Of a stretch of DNA of 48,028 bases, positions 7,517-16,113 are shown in pieces (the first letter of the stretch is position 1; each line of letters opens with the position of its first letter). The notes beneath the pieces were generated by a model. The model had not been told where the DNA came from. It was given only the letters and a program-made list of their open reading frames with translations, and searched no databases. Position numbers and translations under genes: made by a program. The DNA is from Mesostigma viride. Its lineage: Eukaryota; Streptophyta; Mesostigmatophyceae; Mesostigmatales; Mesostigmataceae. The stretch lies in assembly GCA_009746045.1 (NCBI GenBank), contig RPFO01002077.1, forward strand, positions 1-48,028, written 5' to 3'.

Positions 7517-8357
7517 AGTTGTGGATAGTGGCCACCTCTTCTTGTGCCGGAGCTGGCGCCTGGCACGGAGGAGGCGAAGGCTCCTTTTGTTTCTTTTCCA
7601 CGAACGGGAATTCGTCCGCGGCCCGAGGAGGGCCTTCGATGTCGACTTCTACCATCTTCCTCTTGACCTGCCGCGGGGTGGCATTGTCCGAATCCGAACT
7701 AGACGCCGAAAACGCGCCCGTCTTGTCCAAGTACTCCAGCCCGCCTTTTGCGTCGATTTCCATCCACTCGTTCCGGAACTTCTGCATCGCGGGAAAGAAC
7801 CGCCGAAACCACTCCCTGTCCCTCCTGATCTCGAGAATATCCAATACCTGCTCGCTCCACGTGGTAGGCGGTGCGTATTGAACGAAGTGGGCGACCTCGA
7901 GGTTCAGGATCTCCAGCAGGATCTGGACTTGGGGGATGTAGTACTTGGGACATTCGTGCGTGATCTTGCGACGAATAGGGCACTTGATCTCCACGAGGAT
8001 GCCGTCCGTCGTAACGCGATCAGGGCTCCCGCCGAGCCAAGGGTGAAGGGGGTGCGAAATGAGTCCGAACTCAAGGCACTTCTTTCCCGTCTTTTTGCTG
8101 TACTCCTGAGCCGCGATGTCCTCGTGGTCGTTCCCCCACCTCGTCGCGGCGTTCCCCTGGAAGACGTACCTCGAGTCCCCGAGCTTCTTGCGCAAGAGTT
8201 TGTTCCGACTTTGGTACGGGTTCCACCCTATCGCGGCGGCTAGGTCCGACGCCGTCAACATTTTGTCGCGTATTGCGAACCATTCGGGGGTCCGCTGCGG
8301 GGGGGACTTTATCTTTAAAAGTTCCGAAACCGCCGGGTGCATCCCCTTTTCCGCCAT
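7494..8357 (-). CDS. YqaJ-family viral recombinase (lambda-type exonuclease fold)
   Basis: A 287-residue nuclease of the PD-(D/E)XK superfamily. RTPEWFAIR at 22-30 is the classic family start, RWGNDHED (73-80) carries an acidic helix, GGSPDRV (109-115) supplies the catalytic Asp and LVEIKCP (121-127) the E-x-K. Enzymes of this family resect dsDNA ends 5' to 3' and, with a ssDNA-binding partner, drive strand annealing. The SSB at 23062 is a candidate partner. The C-terminal 80 residues are low-complexity (Pro, Glu, Lys) and may be disordered. It lies upstream of, and on the same strand as, nothing immediate; the resolvase gene ends 73 bases from its start. Confidence 0.88.
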   Translation of the reverse strand: MAEKGMHPAVSELLKIKSPPQRTPEWFAIRDKMLTASDLAAAIGWNPYQSRNKLLRKKLGDSRYVFQGNAATRWGNDHEDIAAQEYSKKTGKKCLEFGLISHPLHPWLGGSPDRVTTDGILVEIKCPIRRKITHECPKYYIPQVQILLEILNLEVAHFVQYAPPTTWSEQVLDILEIRRDREWFRRFFPAMQKFRNEWMEIDAKGGLEYLDKTGAFSASSSDSDNATPRQVKRKMVEVDIEGPPRAADEFPFVEKKQKEPSPPPCQAPAPAQEEVATIHNFTFWRSA

Positions 8358-8430
8358 GGTCGCCAGGAAACGCGTCAGCTTGCGCCACTAGTACGAGATG
8401 CACACAATTATTCACGCTCACGTAACGAGC

Positions 8431-9024
8431 TCACAGCGAAACCTCTTTCGGGGCCGGTTTCCTCTTCAACCTCGCGAGACCTTGGAGGAACGAGTCGGCG
8501 GCGTCGTCTTTCTTCTGGAGCGAGTGGAAGTAGTTCATGTGAACAGGGTATTTCGCCAGGATCTTGGCCGTTTGCTCGACAGCGACCTTTTTGTTGTACC
8601 TATACTTGTTCTTGATAGTGCATGGTATTTCCGGCCCGGTGTAGACCTTCAGCTTTTGCGTCGGTGACGCAAATTCAACGCGCATCTCTTTGTACGCGTC
8701 TACCGCGCTCGGACGGTAAAGGACGTGTGTATCAAAAAACGCTTGAATGACGTGGCTGATCACCTTCATTTTCACGTTCGTCTTCGTCTGTCGTTCGATG
8801 AGCACGAGATCCGCCACGCCGAGTGACGCGATTCGCTTGAACAGCTCAGATGCAAGGTTCTTGCAAGCGTCCTCGAGCGTGGCTCCTCTCAAGTCGATCA
8901 CCTCCCACCCCAGTATCTCGAAACTCGCCCCTCCCGCGTACTCGTTCGGCTCCCCCTCCGTGTCTTTTAGTAAGCAGTAGGCGAGGTTTGCGATACCAAC
9001 GTCGAAGCTCAGAATGATCGTCAT
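8431..9024 (-). CDS. A22-type Holliday junction resolvase
   Basis: A 197-residue RuvC-fold resolvase that would cut branched DNA before packaging. Motifs: SFDVGIANLAY (Asp8), LVLIERQ (Glu77, Gln79) followed by a long helix, KYRYNKK, and a terminal KKDDAADSF with the last catalytic Asp cluster (173-177). The longest open frame extends to 9543, but it runs antisense to the gene at 9064, and the ATG at 9024 gives the canonical N-terminal strand right at the start. It is divergently transcribed from 9064 with 39 bases between. Confidence 0.88.
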   Translation of the reverse strand: MTIILSFDVGIANLAYCLLKDTEGEPNEYAGGASFEILGWEVIDLRGATLEDACKNLASELFKRIASLGVADLVLIERQTKTNVKMKVISHVIQAFFDTHVLYRPSAVDAYKEMRVEFASPTQKLKVYTGPEIPCTIKNKYRYNKKVAVEQTAKILAKYPVHMNYFHSLQKKDDAADSFLQGLARLKRKPAPKEVSL

Positions 9025-9063
9025 CGCGAACTTTCGTCGTAGTAGTATAGTACACATATCTTC
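9025..9063. promoter_or_regulatory. Short bidirectional promoter
   Basis: Only 39 bases separate divergent start codons. The stretch holds TAGTAGTATAGTACACATA, an AT-rich core that could serve both directions. The motif AGTACTATA-like sequence recurs before the fibre gene at 34854. Confidence 0.35.
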
Positions 9064-9576
9064 ATGATCCCCATAAACGTGCCTCCCAACGCCTCGTACG
9101 CGGATTTCACGGGCGGGTCCACGACCGCGATCGGTCGCATCAGCGACAAACGCTTGGTGGAAGACACGTATCCCGTGTACCGCTACTTTTTGTCCCAATC
9201 CAACATAGACAGCATCCGGTTCAAGTTCAAATGCGCGTTCAAAGCGGGCGTTCCTCTGGACGCGGTCATCTACAAGGCGAGAGCCGTGTACGAATCGAGG
9301 AAGGACATCCGGCTTCTCGAAAGACGCGCGGTGACGCGCAAGAGTTGCGAGGACAAGTGGGACCTCGTGGAAGAACTCAACCGCGATTTGTGGCAGAAGC
9401 TTGTCCGGGACAGGGACTTTTATAGGAACACCGAATACTTCGAGAAACTTGTCTCCGTGGCCTTGGGAGAGTCCAACCTCGGCTCCTTCGTCAACCCCCT
9501 GCAGGAGTACACGGTGGAGTCCCTTCGCAACAACCGCGATCACCCCATCATCATCGACCGCATTATGGACCCTTAG
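9064..9576 (+). CDS. Hypothetical protein, 170 aa
   Basis: Starts at the ATG at 9064. The protein is soluble, charged and probably helical, with many Arg, Asp and Lys residues and no membrane segment. A central stretch alternates Arg/Lys and Glu/Asp (about residues 75-125). I recognise no family. It lies between the resolvase and the DUF5832-like gene, a block concerned with replication and recombination. Confidence 0.6.
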   Translation: MIPINVPPNASYADFTGGSTTAIGRISDKRLVEDTYPVYRYFLSQSNIDSIRFKFKCAFKAGVPLDAVIYKARAVYESRKDIRLLERRAVTRKSCEDKWDLVEELNRDLWQKLVRDRDFYRNTEYFEKLVSVALGESNLGSFVNPLQEYTVESLRNNRDHPIIIDRIMDP

Positions 9577-9617
9577 ATCCGTGCCATGGAGCGCGCGTTA
9601 GACCCAGAGTAAAAAAT

Positions 9618-9952
9618 ATGACCGCCAGAGTTGCCGAAACGATGACTACTGCTCCTGCCCCTGGAAAGATGATGAACGTGAGCGTCGGGGCGCCGCTGAT
9701 CCTCTCGGAGGAGGAGCACCTCGAGTACCAGAAGACAGGGAAGATGCCCGGGGAGACGGACGCGGTCCCGACAGCGTCGTCCGCCATAGTGATAGAGCCA
9801 GACACGAGCCTCAAACCCTCGTCCAAGCCGGTCGACACCGCGGATGTCACCGAACTCGTTCAGAAGCAAGTCGTCGTGGACGCGAAGGAGGACCCGGCGA
9901 GCATACACGTTCCCGGGCAGAACTTCGCCGTCGTCAGCCTGGTCGTCCCCCC
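9618..9952 (+). CDS. DUF5832-like giant-virus protein, 5' segment (frameshifted)
   Basis: From the ATG at 9618 the frame gives a disordered, Pro/Thr/Val-rich N-terminus, then IHVPGQNFAVVSLVVPP. This 'PGQNF..vS.v.P' signature is the entry to a conserved domain seen in many giant viruses (recalled as DUF5832). At the C-run 9947-9952 the register is lost; the original frame stays open to 10184 but reads as nonsense. The gene is preceded by GAGTAAAAAAT. Confidence 0.65.
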
Positions 9953-10333
9953 GCTGCCAACCACATGGCACTCAAAGTCCGGGGCGTGTTCGACACGATC
10001 GACGCGGCCGAGGAGCAGGCCAAGAAGATCATGGACGCCGACCCGAACTTTGACATCTTCGTCGTGTCGATGTATAATTGGCTGGTACTCCCACTTCCGG
10101 ACGACATCCGGGCCGGAATCAAGCATCGGTACATCGACGAGCGTCTCGAGAAGATCATGGGCAAGTACCACACGGACCGGTTGAAGACGAAGGAGTTTAA
10201 CCAGCGGCGCATCCAAGAGAGCAAGGAGGCCGGAGCACGCGGAGAGGCCGGGGACGTGCAAGAGGGTGCCGTTCCGAACTCCATCATCCTCGAAGGCGGC
10301 GCGCCAACGATCGAGCCCGCGAATGAGGACTAA
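9953..10333 (+). CDS. DUF5832-like giant-virus protein, 3' segment
   Basis: The second frame gives MALKVRGVFDTIDAAEEQA, then NFDIFVVSMYNWLVLP, which is the rest of the conserved domain; the tail is charged and then disordered. The segment joins the 5' part if a single C is restored in the run 9947-9952. An ATG at 9965 could make this a separate protein, but the domain would then lack its first strand. Function in giant viruses is unknown. It ends 4 bases inside the convergent gene at 10330. Confidence 0.65.
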   Translation, partial: AANHMALKVRGVFDTIDAAEEQAKKIMDADPNFDIFVVSMYNWLVLPLPDDIRAGIKHRYIDERLEKIMGKYHTDRLKTKEFNQRRIQESKEAGARGEAGDVQEGAVPNSIILEGGAPTIEPANED

Positions 10334-10806
10334 TAGGTGCACTCGCACGTGTTCCTATCGGAAGGCAGGACCTTGAACTTTTTCCCGCACCCCCTGCACG
10401 CCGGGACCTCCCCCACCTGCACCTGGCCGCACACGGCGTCCACCCATAGAGGCGGCGAGAGCCTCAGCATGGAAACGACGTCCTCCGAAGTGAAACGCAC
10501 CGTTCTCGTGGGCGCGTCGTCCGAGTCTTCCGTCTTCACGAACATCATGTCCGACTCCACGTCCATTCCCGTGATCATCGAGGCCGTGACGTTCTTCTCC
10601 TTCCTTGAATCGTTGGACACGTAGACTCCCACCCCGCGGCCTCGGTACGGAAGGTTGTGCTTGGGCGCGAGGATGTCGAACAGTGTCGGAGAACGCAGAG
10701 ATTTCTCCACGTGTTCCCACGACCACTGGAACGGAAAGTCTACGACGAAGAGCCCCGGGTACCCCCGAACGGTCAGAATCGCGTTGGACTCGTTTTCGTT
10801 GTCCAT
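10330..10806 (-). CDS. Hypothetical protein with C-terminal zinc ribbon, 158 aa
   Basis: Begins at CAT 10804-10806. The main body is mixed alpha/beta with no membrane helix. The C-terminal 30 residues hold CRGCGKKF and CEC, a compact cysteine set that suggests a zinc ribbon, often seen in transcription-associated viral proteins. The exact function is unknown. It shares a 32-base AT-rich divergent promoter (TTATTTAATAAAGGCTTATATTAA) with the gene at 10839. Confidence 0.6.
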   Translation of the reverse strand: MDNENESNAILTVRGYPGLFVVDFPFQWSWEHVEKSLRSPTLFDILAPKHNLPYRGRGVGVYVSNDSRKEKNVTASMITGMDVESDMMFVKTEDSDDAPTRTVRFTSEDVVSMLRLSPPLWVDAVCGQVQVGEVPACRGCGKKFKVLPSDRNTCECTY

Positions 10807-10838
10807 CCTCTTATTTAATAAAGGCTTATATTAACGTG

Positions 10839-11225
10839 ATGTCTCGTCTGAGCGCGGCGAACGCCTACGACCTCGTGAAAGCGTCGCAGGCGGGGAGACG
10901 CATGGTGGAAGACAAGATCACGCGCGCCGTGGAAACGTGCATACGTTCTACGGCGTCCCAGGGGCAGACGTCCTTGCTGTACACCGTACCCACGTATCAG
11001 TTCGGGCTGCCGATCTATGACGTCCGCACGGTCGTGCGCAAAGTCGGGAAGGGGTTCGCCAGGAAAGGGTTCCGCGTAAAGATCGTCGGCACGAATCACT
11101 TGTACATGGAGTGGGGAGCCGCGCCGTCGAAGAGCCAACCCAAGCAGGAGAAAAAAAGCACGCCCAGTCAGCGAACCATAGACATCACTCGCAAAGTCCG
11201 GTTCAATCTAACCAAGCTTGCGTAA
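10839..11225 (+). CDS. Conserved giant-virus protein, 128 aa, unknown function
   Basis: The ATG at 10839 begins MSRLSAANAYDLVKAS, followed by VETCIRSTASQGQTS and VPTYQFGLPIYDV, then GFRVKIVG and LYMEWG. This pattern, an N-terminal helix followed by strands ending in an aromatic-Trp strand, recurs in small proteins of many nucleocytoviruses; I do not recall a proven function. The C-terminal 35 residues are basic and Ser/Gln/Lys-rich. The longer open frame to 10605 is antisense to the neighbouring gene and is not used. Confidence 0.65.
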   Translation: MSRLSAANAYDLVKASQAGRRMVEDKITRAVETCIRSTASQGQTSLLYTVPTYQFGLPIYDVRTVVRKVGKGFARKGFRVKIVGTNHLYMEWGAAPSKSQPKQEKKSTPSQRTIDITRKVRFNLTKLA

Positions 11226-11495
11226 CGAAGCAACGGCCTGGAGCATCCACAACAAAACGAGACCCAGCAGGACGGAGTTTGCCACCTCTAGCATGCCCTG
11301 CGGGGTCTGTTCTTGGATCCCAAGCCTACAAAAGGCTTGGTTCGCGTACATGCAAACGCCGCGGACCGCGCCTTGCGGTTCCGCGTAGTTTACGCCCCCC
11401 CACTGTCCTACGGGGGGCGGGTAGGCCTTCACGGGCGGTGCGTATGCCATTCGTGGCCGAGACCAGTACGGATGTGCGATTGCAATGGATGTCAT
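11208..11495 (-). CDS. Small Pro-rich membrane protein, 95 aa
   Basis: Starts at 11495 after an AT-rich tract (TTTAATAAAAG on the plus strand). Residues 18-35 are rich in Pro, Ala and Tyr. Residues 68-90 form one hydrophobic helix followed by a basic end. There are three Cys/Tyr-containing positions in the middle. It is a likely C-terminally anchored membrane protein. It overlaps the convergent gene end at 11225 by 18 bases. Confidence 0.55.
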   Translation of the reverse strand: MTSIAIAHPYWSRPRMAYAPPVKAYPPPVGQWGGVNYAEPQGAVRGVCMYANQAFCRLGIQEQTPQGMLEVANSVLLGLVLLWMLQAVASLRKLG

Positions 11496-11547
11496 TTATT
11501 ATTAATCCTTATGAAATTTAATAAAAGTCGATCGTTTGTAAGACACT

Positions 11548-13455
11548 CTAATCCGTGTTCGGAGGGACCGCGTTCTCGTTCGCGAAGTCCACGCCATACA
11601 GCCAGAACGCCTTCTTCTTCGTCGGCCTGTCCGTCCCCTCCTGGTCGAGAGGGTACACCTTCCACACCTTCTGAAACACGAGCTTGAGCTTGAACTCGGT
11701 GAACACGTGCTTGTAAAAGTCCTCTTCGAACACGATGCGAGACCGCGGGTCCCTCTGCCTGTTCCAATCGTTGAACCGCTTCTGGAACTCTTCCCATGGG
11801 CAGTAGTTGTGCTCGAGGTCAACCTCCACCCACGAGACGTTGTTGAGGAACGTGTACAGAGGGTTAGACGATTCTTGCGCACGCCGCCGGCATTCCGTGA
11901 ACCATTCGGGGAGGAAGTCGATGAGCGCGCCGTCCGAGGCCTTGCGGACGAGCGCGTGATACGCGCGGTTGCCCTTCACGATGACTCTGCCGATGTTCTG
12001 GGAAATGCGTTCCTCCATTCTGGGGTCGAGTTTGCCGGAGGGCTTGTTGTCGAACGGGAACAGGATGAGGCGACGGGTGATCTGACTGGCGTTGTCCGCC
12101 TGGCAGAACAAGCGGTTCCCCGCGGCCAGGAAGGGAGACGTCCACGGCACGCGAGAGGCGTACTTGTGTTTCTCCGCCAGCGCCATCGTCTCGCCGCTCA
12201 CCAATGACAGCCATTCCGACTGAGTGAGAGAGAACTTGTCGTTCAACTCGTAGCTGATGATCACATACTTCTCCTTCAGCTGCGATAGCCCAAACAGCGG
12301 CTCGATGTTGTTGGAGAGAACGCCGGCGTCGAGTCCGTAGATGTGTTCGAGAATGTGGACCAACGTCGACTTGCCAGACCCGGCTATGCCCTTGAGAAAG
12401 ATCATGACTTCGAACCTGTCCTTCTCGCGAAGGTTGTACAGCATCCTTCCGACGGCGAGGGCCCAGTAAGGGCGCTGCACCTCCTCTGGGAAGTCTTGGT
12501 CGACGAGGATCTTGTCGATGGCGTCGCTGGGGATGTCGAACCACTCGCCGTCGTCGAATTCGCCTTTGAAAGCGTCCTCCTCGAAGAGCGTCTCGTCCAT
12601 GTCCACGTTGTCGAAGTAACGACACGCACCGACATCCTGTGAGAGGTCGATCGCCGGGTATGGAAAGAACTCGTCCGTGTCGCACTTGTAGATCCCATTT
12701 CGGAACGCGAAAACGTGCCTGTCGCGCGGCCTCACGGGGAAATCGGACTCCGACGACTCGATGATCCAGTCCGCGACTCGTTTGCGGACACCGCCATCCT
12801 TGCTCGCGAGACCCCACGACGCCGTGCGGCCCAGCGTGCACTCCTTATTGACCCACTGCTCGACCGTGCATATCTTCGTCCAAAAGTGCGTGTCATGCCC
12901 ATCCGGAGTCATCACGCGCTGGTACACGCCCGTGTCAGACGGCTCGCTCCCCTTCCTCAACCCCTGCGTGCTCCATCGCATGGTCAAGACGAGGATGAGA
13001 CACTGGAAATCGTTGAGCTGCTTCGGGAGCGAGAGGACGCGAGCGATCAGACTCGGGAGCGTTTGCAGGTCCTCGGGCGGCAAGACACCCTTGATGGCGC
13101 ACGAAACGCACTCGGCCGTGGAGAACATGCGCCAAATGCACTGGTTCATGGAAGGCTTCAAGTCCTCCATGATCCGCTCGTCGACTTGCCCGCAGAGGTT
13201 CGTGATGCGAGACAACGCACGGACGTATCTCGCGTCCACGTGGGCGTAAAGAGCTACGTCCGCGGCGTCGACCCTAGCGAAACAGGCGGCCATCAACGCG
13301 GTGTTCCCTGGCGGCACGTCCGCTCGATTGGCGAGGTCCAAAACGTCCGCGAGGATGTCAGCCATCGAGGCCTTTGCAACCGCCTCGTCGGCTAGCACGG
13401 CGAACCTCCGAATCTCGTCGTTGGTCATGGCTTTCAGCATCCCTCCGAAATCCAC
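11548..13455 (-). CDS. D5-like SF3 helicase (primase-associated)
   Basis: A 635-residue superfamily 3 helicase of the pox D5 / phage P4 type, expected to unwind DNA at the viral fork. Walker A is GIAGSGKST (356-364), Walker B is in YVIISYELN (397-405), and motif C with sensor is PFLAAGNR (441-448), followed by ITRRLILFPF (459-468) as the arginine-finger region. A long N-terminal helical domain precedes it. Unlike many D5 proteins it has no primase domain; that function is in the gene at 2302-3660. The first ATG at 13455 lies inside the C-terminus of an acidic ORF (13434-13880), to which this gene would be joined if one G is restored in the run at 13467-13473. Confidence 0.88.
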   Translation of the reverse strand: MDFGGMLKAMTNDEIRRFAVLADEAVAKASMADILADVLDLANRADVPPGNTALMAACFARVDAADVALYAHVDARYVRALSRITNLCGQVDERIMEDLKPSMNQCIWRMFSTAECVSCAIKGVLPPEDLQTLPSLIARVLSLPKQLNDFQCLILVLTMRWSTQGLRKGSEPSDTGVYQRVMTPDGHDTHFWTKICTVEQWVNKECTLGRTASWGLASKDGGVRKRVADWIIESSESDFPVRPRDRHVFAFRNGIYKCDTDEFFPYPAIDLSQDVGACRYFDNVDMDETLFEEDAFKGEFDDGEWFDIPSDAIDKILVDQDFPEEVQRPYWALAVGRMLYNLREKDRFEVMIFLKGIAGSGKSTLVHILEHIYGLDAGVLSNNIEPLFGLSQLKEKYVIISYELNDKFSLTQSEWLSLVSGETMALAEKHKYASRVPWTSPFLAAGNRLFCQADNASQITRRLILFPFDNKPSGKLDPRMEERISQNIGRVIVKGNRAYHALVRKASDGALIDFLPEWFTECRRRAQESSNPLYTFLNNVSWVEVDLEHNYCPWEEFQKRFNDWNRQRDPRSRIVFEEDFYKHVFTEFKLKLVFQKVWKVYPLDQEGTDRPTKKKAFWLYGVDFANENAVPPNTD

Positions 13456-13880
13456 GAGCCCTTCCTCCCCCCCAGTTCCCTGCGAAACCGGATGGGCTCG
13501 TCGTCGTGTTCCTCCTCGAACGCAACGGGGGTGGTTTGGGGCGCAAACGGATTTCCTGACTGCGTTGGCTGACTTCCTTGCGGCTCATCTTCGTCGTCGT
13601 CTTGCATGATCTGGCCAGGATGAAGGCCACCATCCCCCTCCTCACCGCCGTCGGCGCTCGAAACGATGAAATCGTCCATCGGCGTGTTTTGCGCGTTTTG
13701 GACATCCTCTTCGTCGTCTTCATCCTCCTCGACCTCGTCTTCGTTCTCGGCTTCATCGTCCACAAAGGGGTTCCTCTCTAGCCTCCCTCTTTTGCGGGAT
13801 CTCACCATGACATGCGTAAGACGACGACGACCATGAGAGTCTTCGTTTGTCGCGTGGGAGCAGTCGTTCATGGCTCTCAT
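13434..13880 (-). CDS. Acidic protein, probable N-terminal part of the D5-like helicase
   Basis: The ORF encodes 148 residues. A basic start (about 15-40) is followed by a highly acidic, low-complexity region (Asp/Glu runs at about 42-60 and 95-105) and Gln/Pro/Ser-rich sequence, and it is probably disordered. The last 15 codons overlap the helicase ORF in another frame. At the 7-base C-run 13467-13473 (plus strand) one extra base would fuse the two into one protein of roughly 775 residues. Alternatively it is an independent acidic protein. It is preceded by AT-rich CATAAATTTGTAAAGCTATAAG on its own strand. Confidence 0.55.
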   Translation of the reverse strand: MRAMNDCSHATNEDSHGRRRLTHVMVRSRKRGRLERNPFVDDEAENEDEVEEDEDDEEDVQNAQNTPMDDFIVSSADGGEEGDGGLHPGQIMQDDDEDEPQGSQPTQSGNPFAPQTTPVAFEEEHDDEPIRFRRELGGRKGSWISEGC

Positions 13881-13964
13881 CTTATAGCTTTACAAATTTA
13901 TGACCTCTAGACGAACGCTCGATACTCGAGAGGCGGATTTGCCACGTCGCGATCTTGGAATCGA

Positions 13965-13969
13965 AACGC
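13965..13969. repeat. Target-site duplication, left copy (AACGC)
   Basis: Five bases directly abutting the left TG terminus. The same five bases follow the right CA terminus at 16114-16118. A 5-bp duplication is the usual size for Ty1/copia- and Ty3/gypsy-type integrases. Confidence 0.85.
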
Positions 13970-14610
13970 TGTCAGAAATATTGAGACTTGTAGGTCGAAA
14001 ACGATAGTGACAATTAAAGATTACGCTTTATTATCATTGCATATTAAATCTCGGACTACCACCGTTTGTCCACCAAAACCATGATGTGGCTCCCGGGTGG
14101 GGACCATAAGCGTCAGCCATACCTCATGGCTCAGACCTTAGGTAAGTGCAACGTAGGTTGCGTCTTCCTCTTATGCACAAAGGTGCACAAAGAGTGAGTG
14201 CTCGACAGGCTGGCACAAAGATTGCGTAGCTTATCTGAAATGTGCTGAGAATGCGTTACGCTAGCCAGATTCCGTTAACACTCTCTAGTCGAGTAGTACG
14301 ACTGAATAGTACGCTAGCTATAGGTCGTAGGACCCTGAACGTACAAGTCTTGATATAATGTGCCGGTTCTCGTAGCTTCGGCACTAATATCTTAGTCACT
14401 CCGTGACCAAATCATGAGCCGTAACATGACACGTGCTCACTGCCCCAACACTGCATAATACTCTGCCGATATTAATTATGGCCACAAATACGGCAGGCGG
14501 GTGCGATTATTAGGGACGCAACCCTAATACCTCCGTTTACAATGGATGGCCTATATGAAATATATTAACGGCAGGCAGTTGGGCACACAGGGTGAACTTC
14601 ACCCCTGACA
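13970..14610 (-). repeat. Long terminal repeat (3' LTR in minus orientation)
   Basis: Copy one of the 641-bp repeat. On the minus strand it contains a TATA-like ACATTATATC (plus 14350-14360 region) and AATAAA at 14032-14027, about 58 bases before the end. A perfect GGGTGAA-C-TTCACCC palindrome lies 6 bases from one terminus (about 14590-14604), and a GTGCCG...CGGCAC hairpin lies near 14362-14386. Confidence 0.88.
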
Positions 14611-15472
14611 CCCCCTTGCACAATGCCTAAAGTGAAGACACTATGCAGGTACAATAGGGCCAAAAGTTTCTCCCCGCTCAATTCAGGCAAGAGCCTAAAA
14701 AGCTGGGTGGGGCAGCCAGGTATAAACTGGCTCTCACACACCCCTTGTTCAACTTAAGCCGGTACACGCTCTGGTAAATCCAATGGTATCAAAATGCCCC
14801 CCTTGTTGGGTAGTTGGTAGGACTTGCTAGGTATGATAACCAGCACATTCCCCTTACCCAGGAAGCTTGATCACGATGAACCAATGTACCCATTGGGCAT
14901 GAACATAAAGGAGAATTAAGACATGCACAAGCATGCCAACGCGGGGCACAATGCGCCCCCCCCCATGCTTTCAAAAGGATAAGCAATAACCAAAAAGGGC
15001 ATCGGAATCAAAAAATTCCGACCTCTTCATTTCCATAGACAGCGCTGGCTTCTCGGCTCCGGGATCCCCGATGCCGCCGGCTCAATTCGCATAAAGATCG
15101 AGCACTTAAAACTCGAGCGAAACAGCGCCTTCCAACCGCACCCAAAAAAGATAACCACAAAGCTCATTTTCGGCTCACGTTCGCTCCTGGCATGGATTGA
15201 ACTTGGATCTTCTGTAGCGCCAGCCTTCAATCGGCATGTCTGCCGCAGCTGCACTCACGAAATCTGGTGCTTTTGCTGGAATCAGGAAATATATGGCCCA
15301 GCGGCTCTGTAGGCCGCGGCCGACTGGCCTCTTCCAGGCCGAGTGTGCGGCTTGCCAACAACAATGCCGCGAACTTCCGGGTAATATTCCATGACGTTAC
15401 TTGCGTATCTCGCTAATTCGTAGCATGTCACGTTCTTCATCTTAACCCTAAGGTTTTTCTGTAATGGTTTTG
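14611..15472 (-). other. LTR element interior, no coding domain
   Basis: The interior is 862 bp. On the minus strand the last bases before the LTR are GCAAGGGGG (14619-14611), the probable polypurine tract. A perfect 7-bp hairpin (TCGGAAT/ATTCCGA) lies at 15002-15021. No retroviral domain is seen in any frame. One short ORF (15282-15440) is listed separately. A stretch near 15176-15262 faintly resembles a tRNA but does not fold as one. Confidence 0.7.
15282..15440 (-). CDS. Short ORF in the LTR element, 52 aa (doubtful)
   Basis: Starts 33 bases after the inner end of the 5' LTR (ATG at 15440), the position where a gag start would sit. It encodes 52 residues beginning MKNVTCYELARYAS, with a basic Gly/Arg/Pro-rich second half, and stops at 15282. 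It could be a gag remnant or chance; there is no recognisable motif. Confidence 0.2.
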   Translation of the reverse strand: MKNVTCYELARYASNVMEYYPEVRGIVVGKPHTRPGRGQSAAAYRAAGPYIS

Positions 15473-16113
15473 TGTCAGAAATATTGAGACTTGTAGGTCG
15501 AAAACGATAGTGACAATTAAAGATTACGCTTTATTATCATTGCATATTAAATCTCGGACTACCACCGTTTGTCCACCAAAACCATGATGTGGCTCCCGGG
15601 TGGGGACCATAAGCGTCAGCCATACCTCATGGCTCAGACCTTAGGTAAGTGCAACGTAGGTTGCGTCTTCCTCTTATGCACAAAGGTGCACAAAGAGTGA
15701 GTGCTCGACAGGCTGGCACAAAGATTGCGTAGCTTATCTGAAATGTGCTGAGAATGCGTTACGCTAGCCAGATTCCGTTAACACTCTCTAGTCGAGTAGT
15801 ACGACTGAATAGTACGCTAGCTATAGGTCGTAGGACCCTGAACGTACAAGTCTTGATATAATGTGCCGGTTCTCGTAGCTTCGGCACTAATATCTTAGTC
15901 ACTCCGTGACCAAATCATGAGCCGTAACATGACACGTGCTCACTGCCCCAACACTGCATAATACTCTGCCGATATTAATTATGGCCACAAATACGGCAGG
16001 CGGGTGCGATTATTAGGGACGCAACCCTAATACCTCCGTTTACAATGGATGGCCTATATGAAATATATTAACGGCAGGCAGTTGGGCACACAGGGTGAAC
16101 TTCACCCCTGACA
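15473..16113 (-). repeat. Long terminal repeat (5' LTR in minus orientation)
   Basis: Copy two of the 641-bp repeat, offset 1503 bases from the first. I found no difference between the copies when comparing them line by line. Identity between LTRs indicates an insertion that is recent relative to point-mutation rates, because both LTRs are copied from one template at integration. Confidence 0.88.

Larger units (their letters stand above)
13970..16113 (-). mobile_element. Non-autonomous LTR retrotransposon (TRIM/LARD-like)
   Basis: Two 641-bp direct repeats (13970-14610 and 15473-16113), identical on inspection, bracket 862 bp. Each repeat starts TGTCAG and ends CTGACA (TG...CA termini with a 6-bp inverted terminal match). 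The element is flanked by the perfect 5-bp duplication AACGC (13965-13969 and 16114-16118). Read on the minus strand, AAGGGGG lies immediately upstream of the 3' LTR, as a polypurine tract should, and each LTR holds AATAAA near its 3' end, so minus is the probable orientation. The interior has no gag, protease, reverse transcriptase or integrase, so mobilisation in trans is implied. No canonical tRNA primer-binding site (TGG...) is visible after the 5' LTR. The composition is AT-richer than the surrounding viral genes. Confidence 0.9.

Noticed and set aside
15176-15262. tRNA-Phe-like stretch in the interior of the LTR element
   Set aside because: An anticodon-arm-like GAA loop can be drawn, but the T arm and acceptor do not pair, so it is not called as a tRNA.
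13970-16113. The direct repeats as viral terminal repeats, rDNA spacer or a segmental duplication
   Set aside because: TG...CA ends, the 5-bp target-site duplication and the polypurine stretch fit LTR retrotransposon insertion much better.
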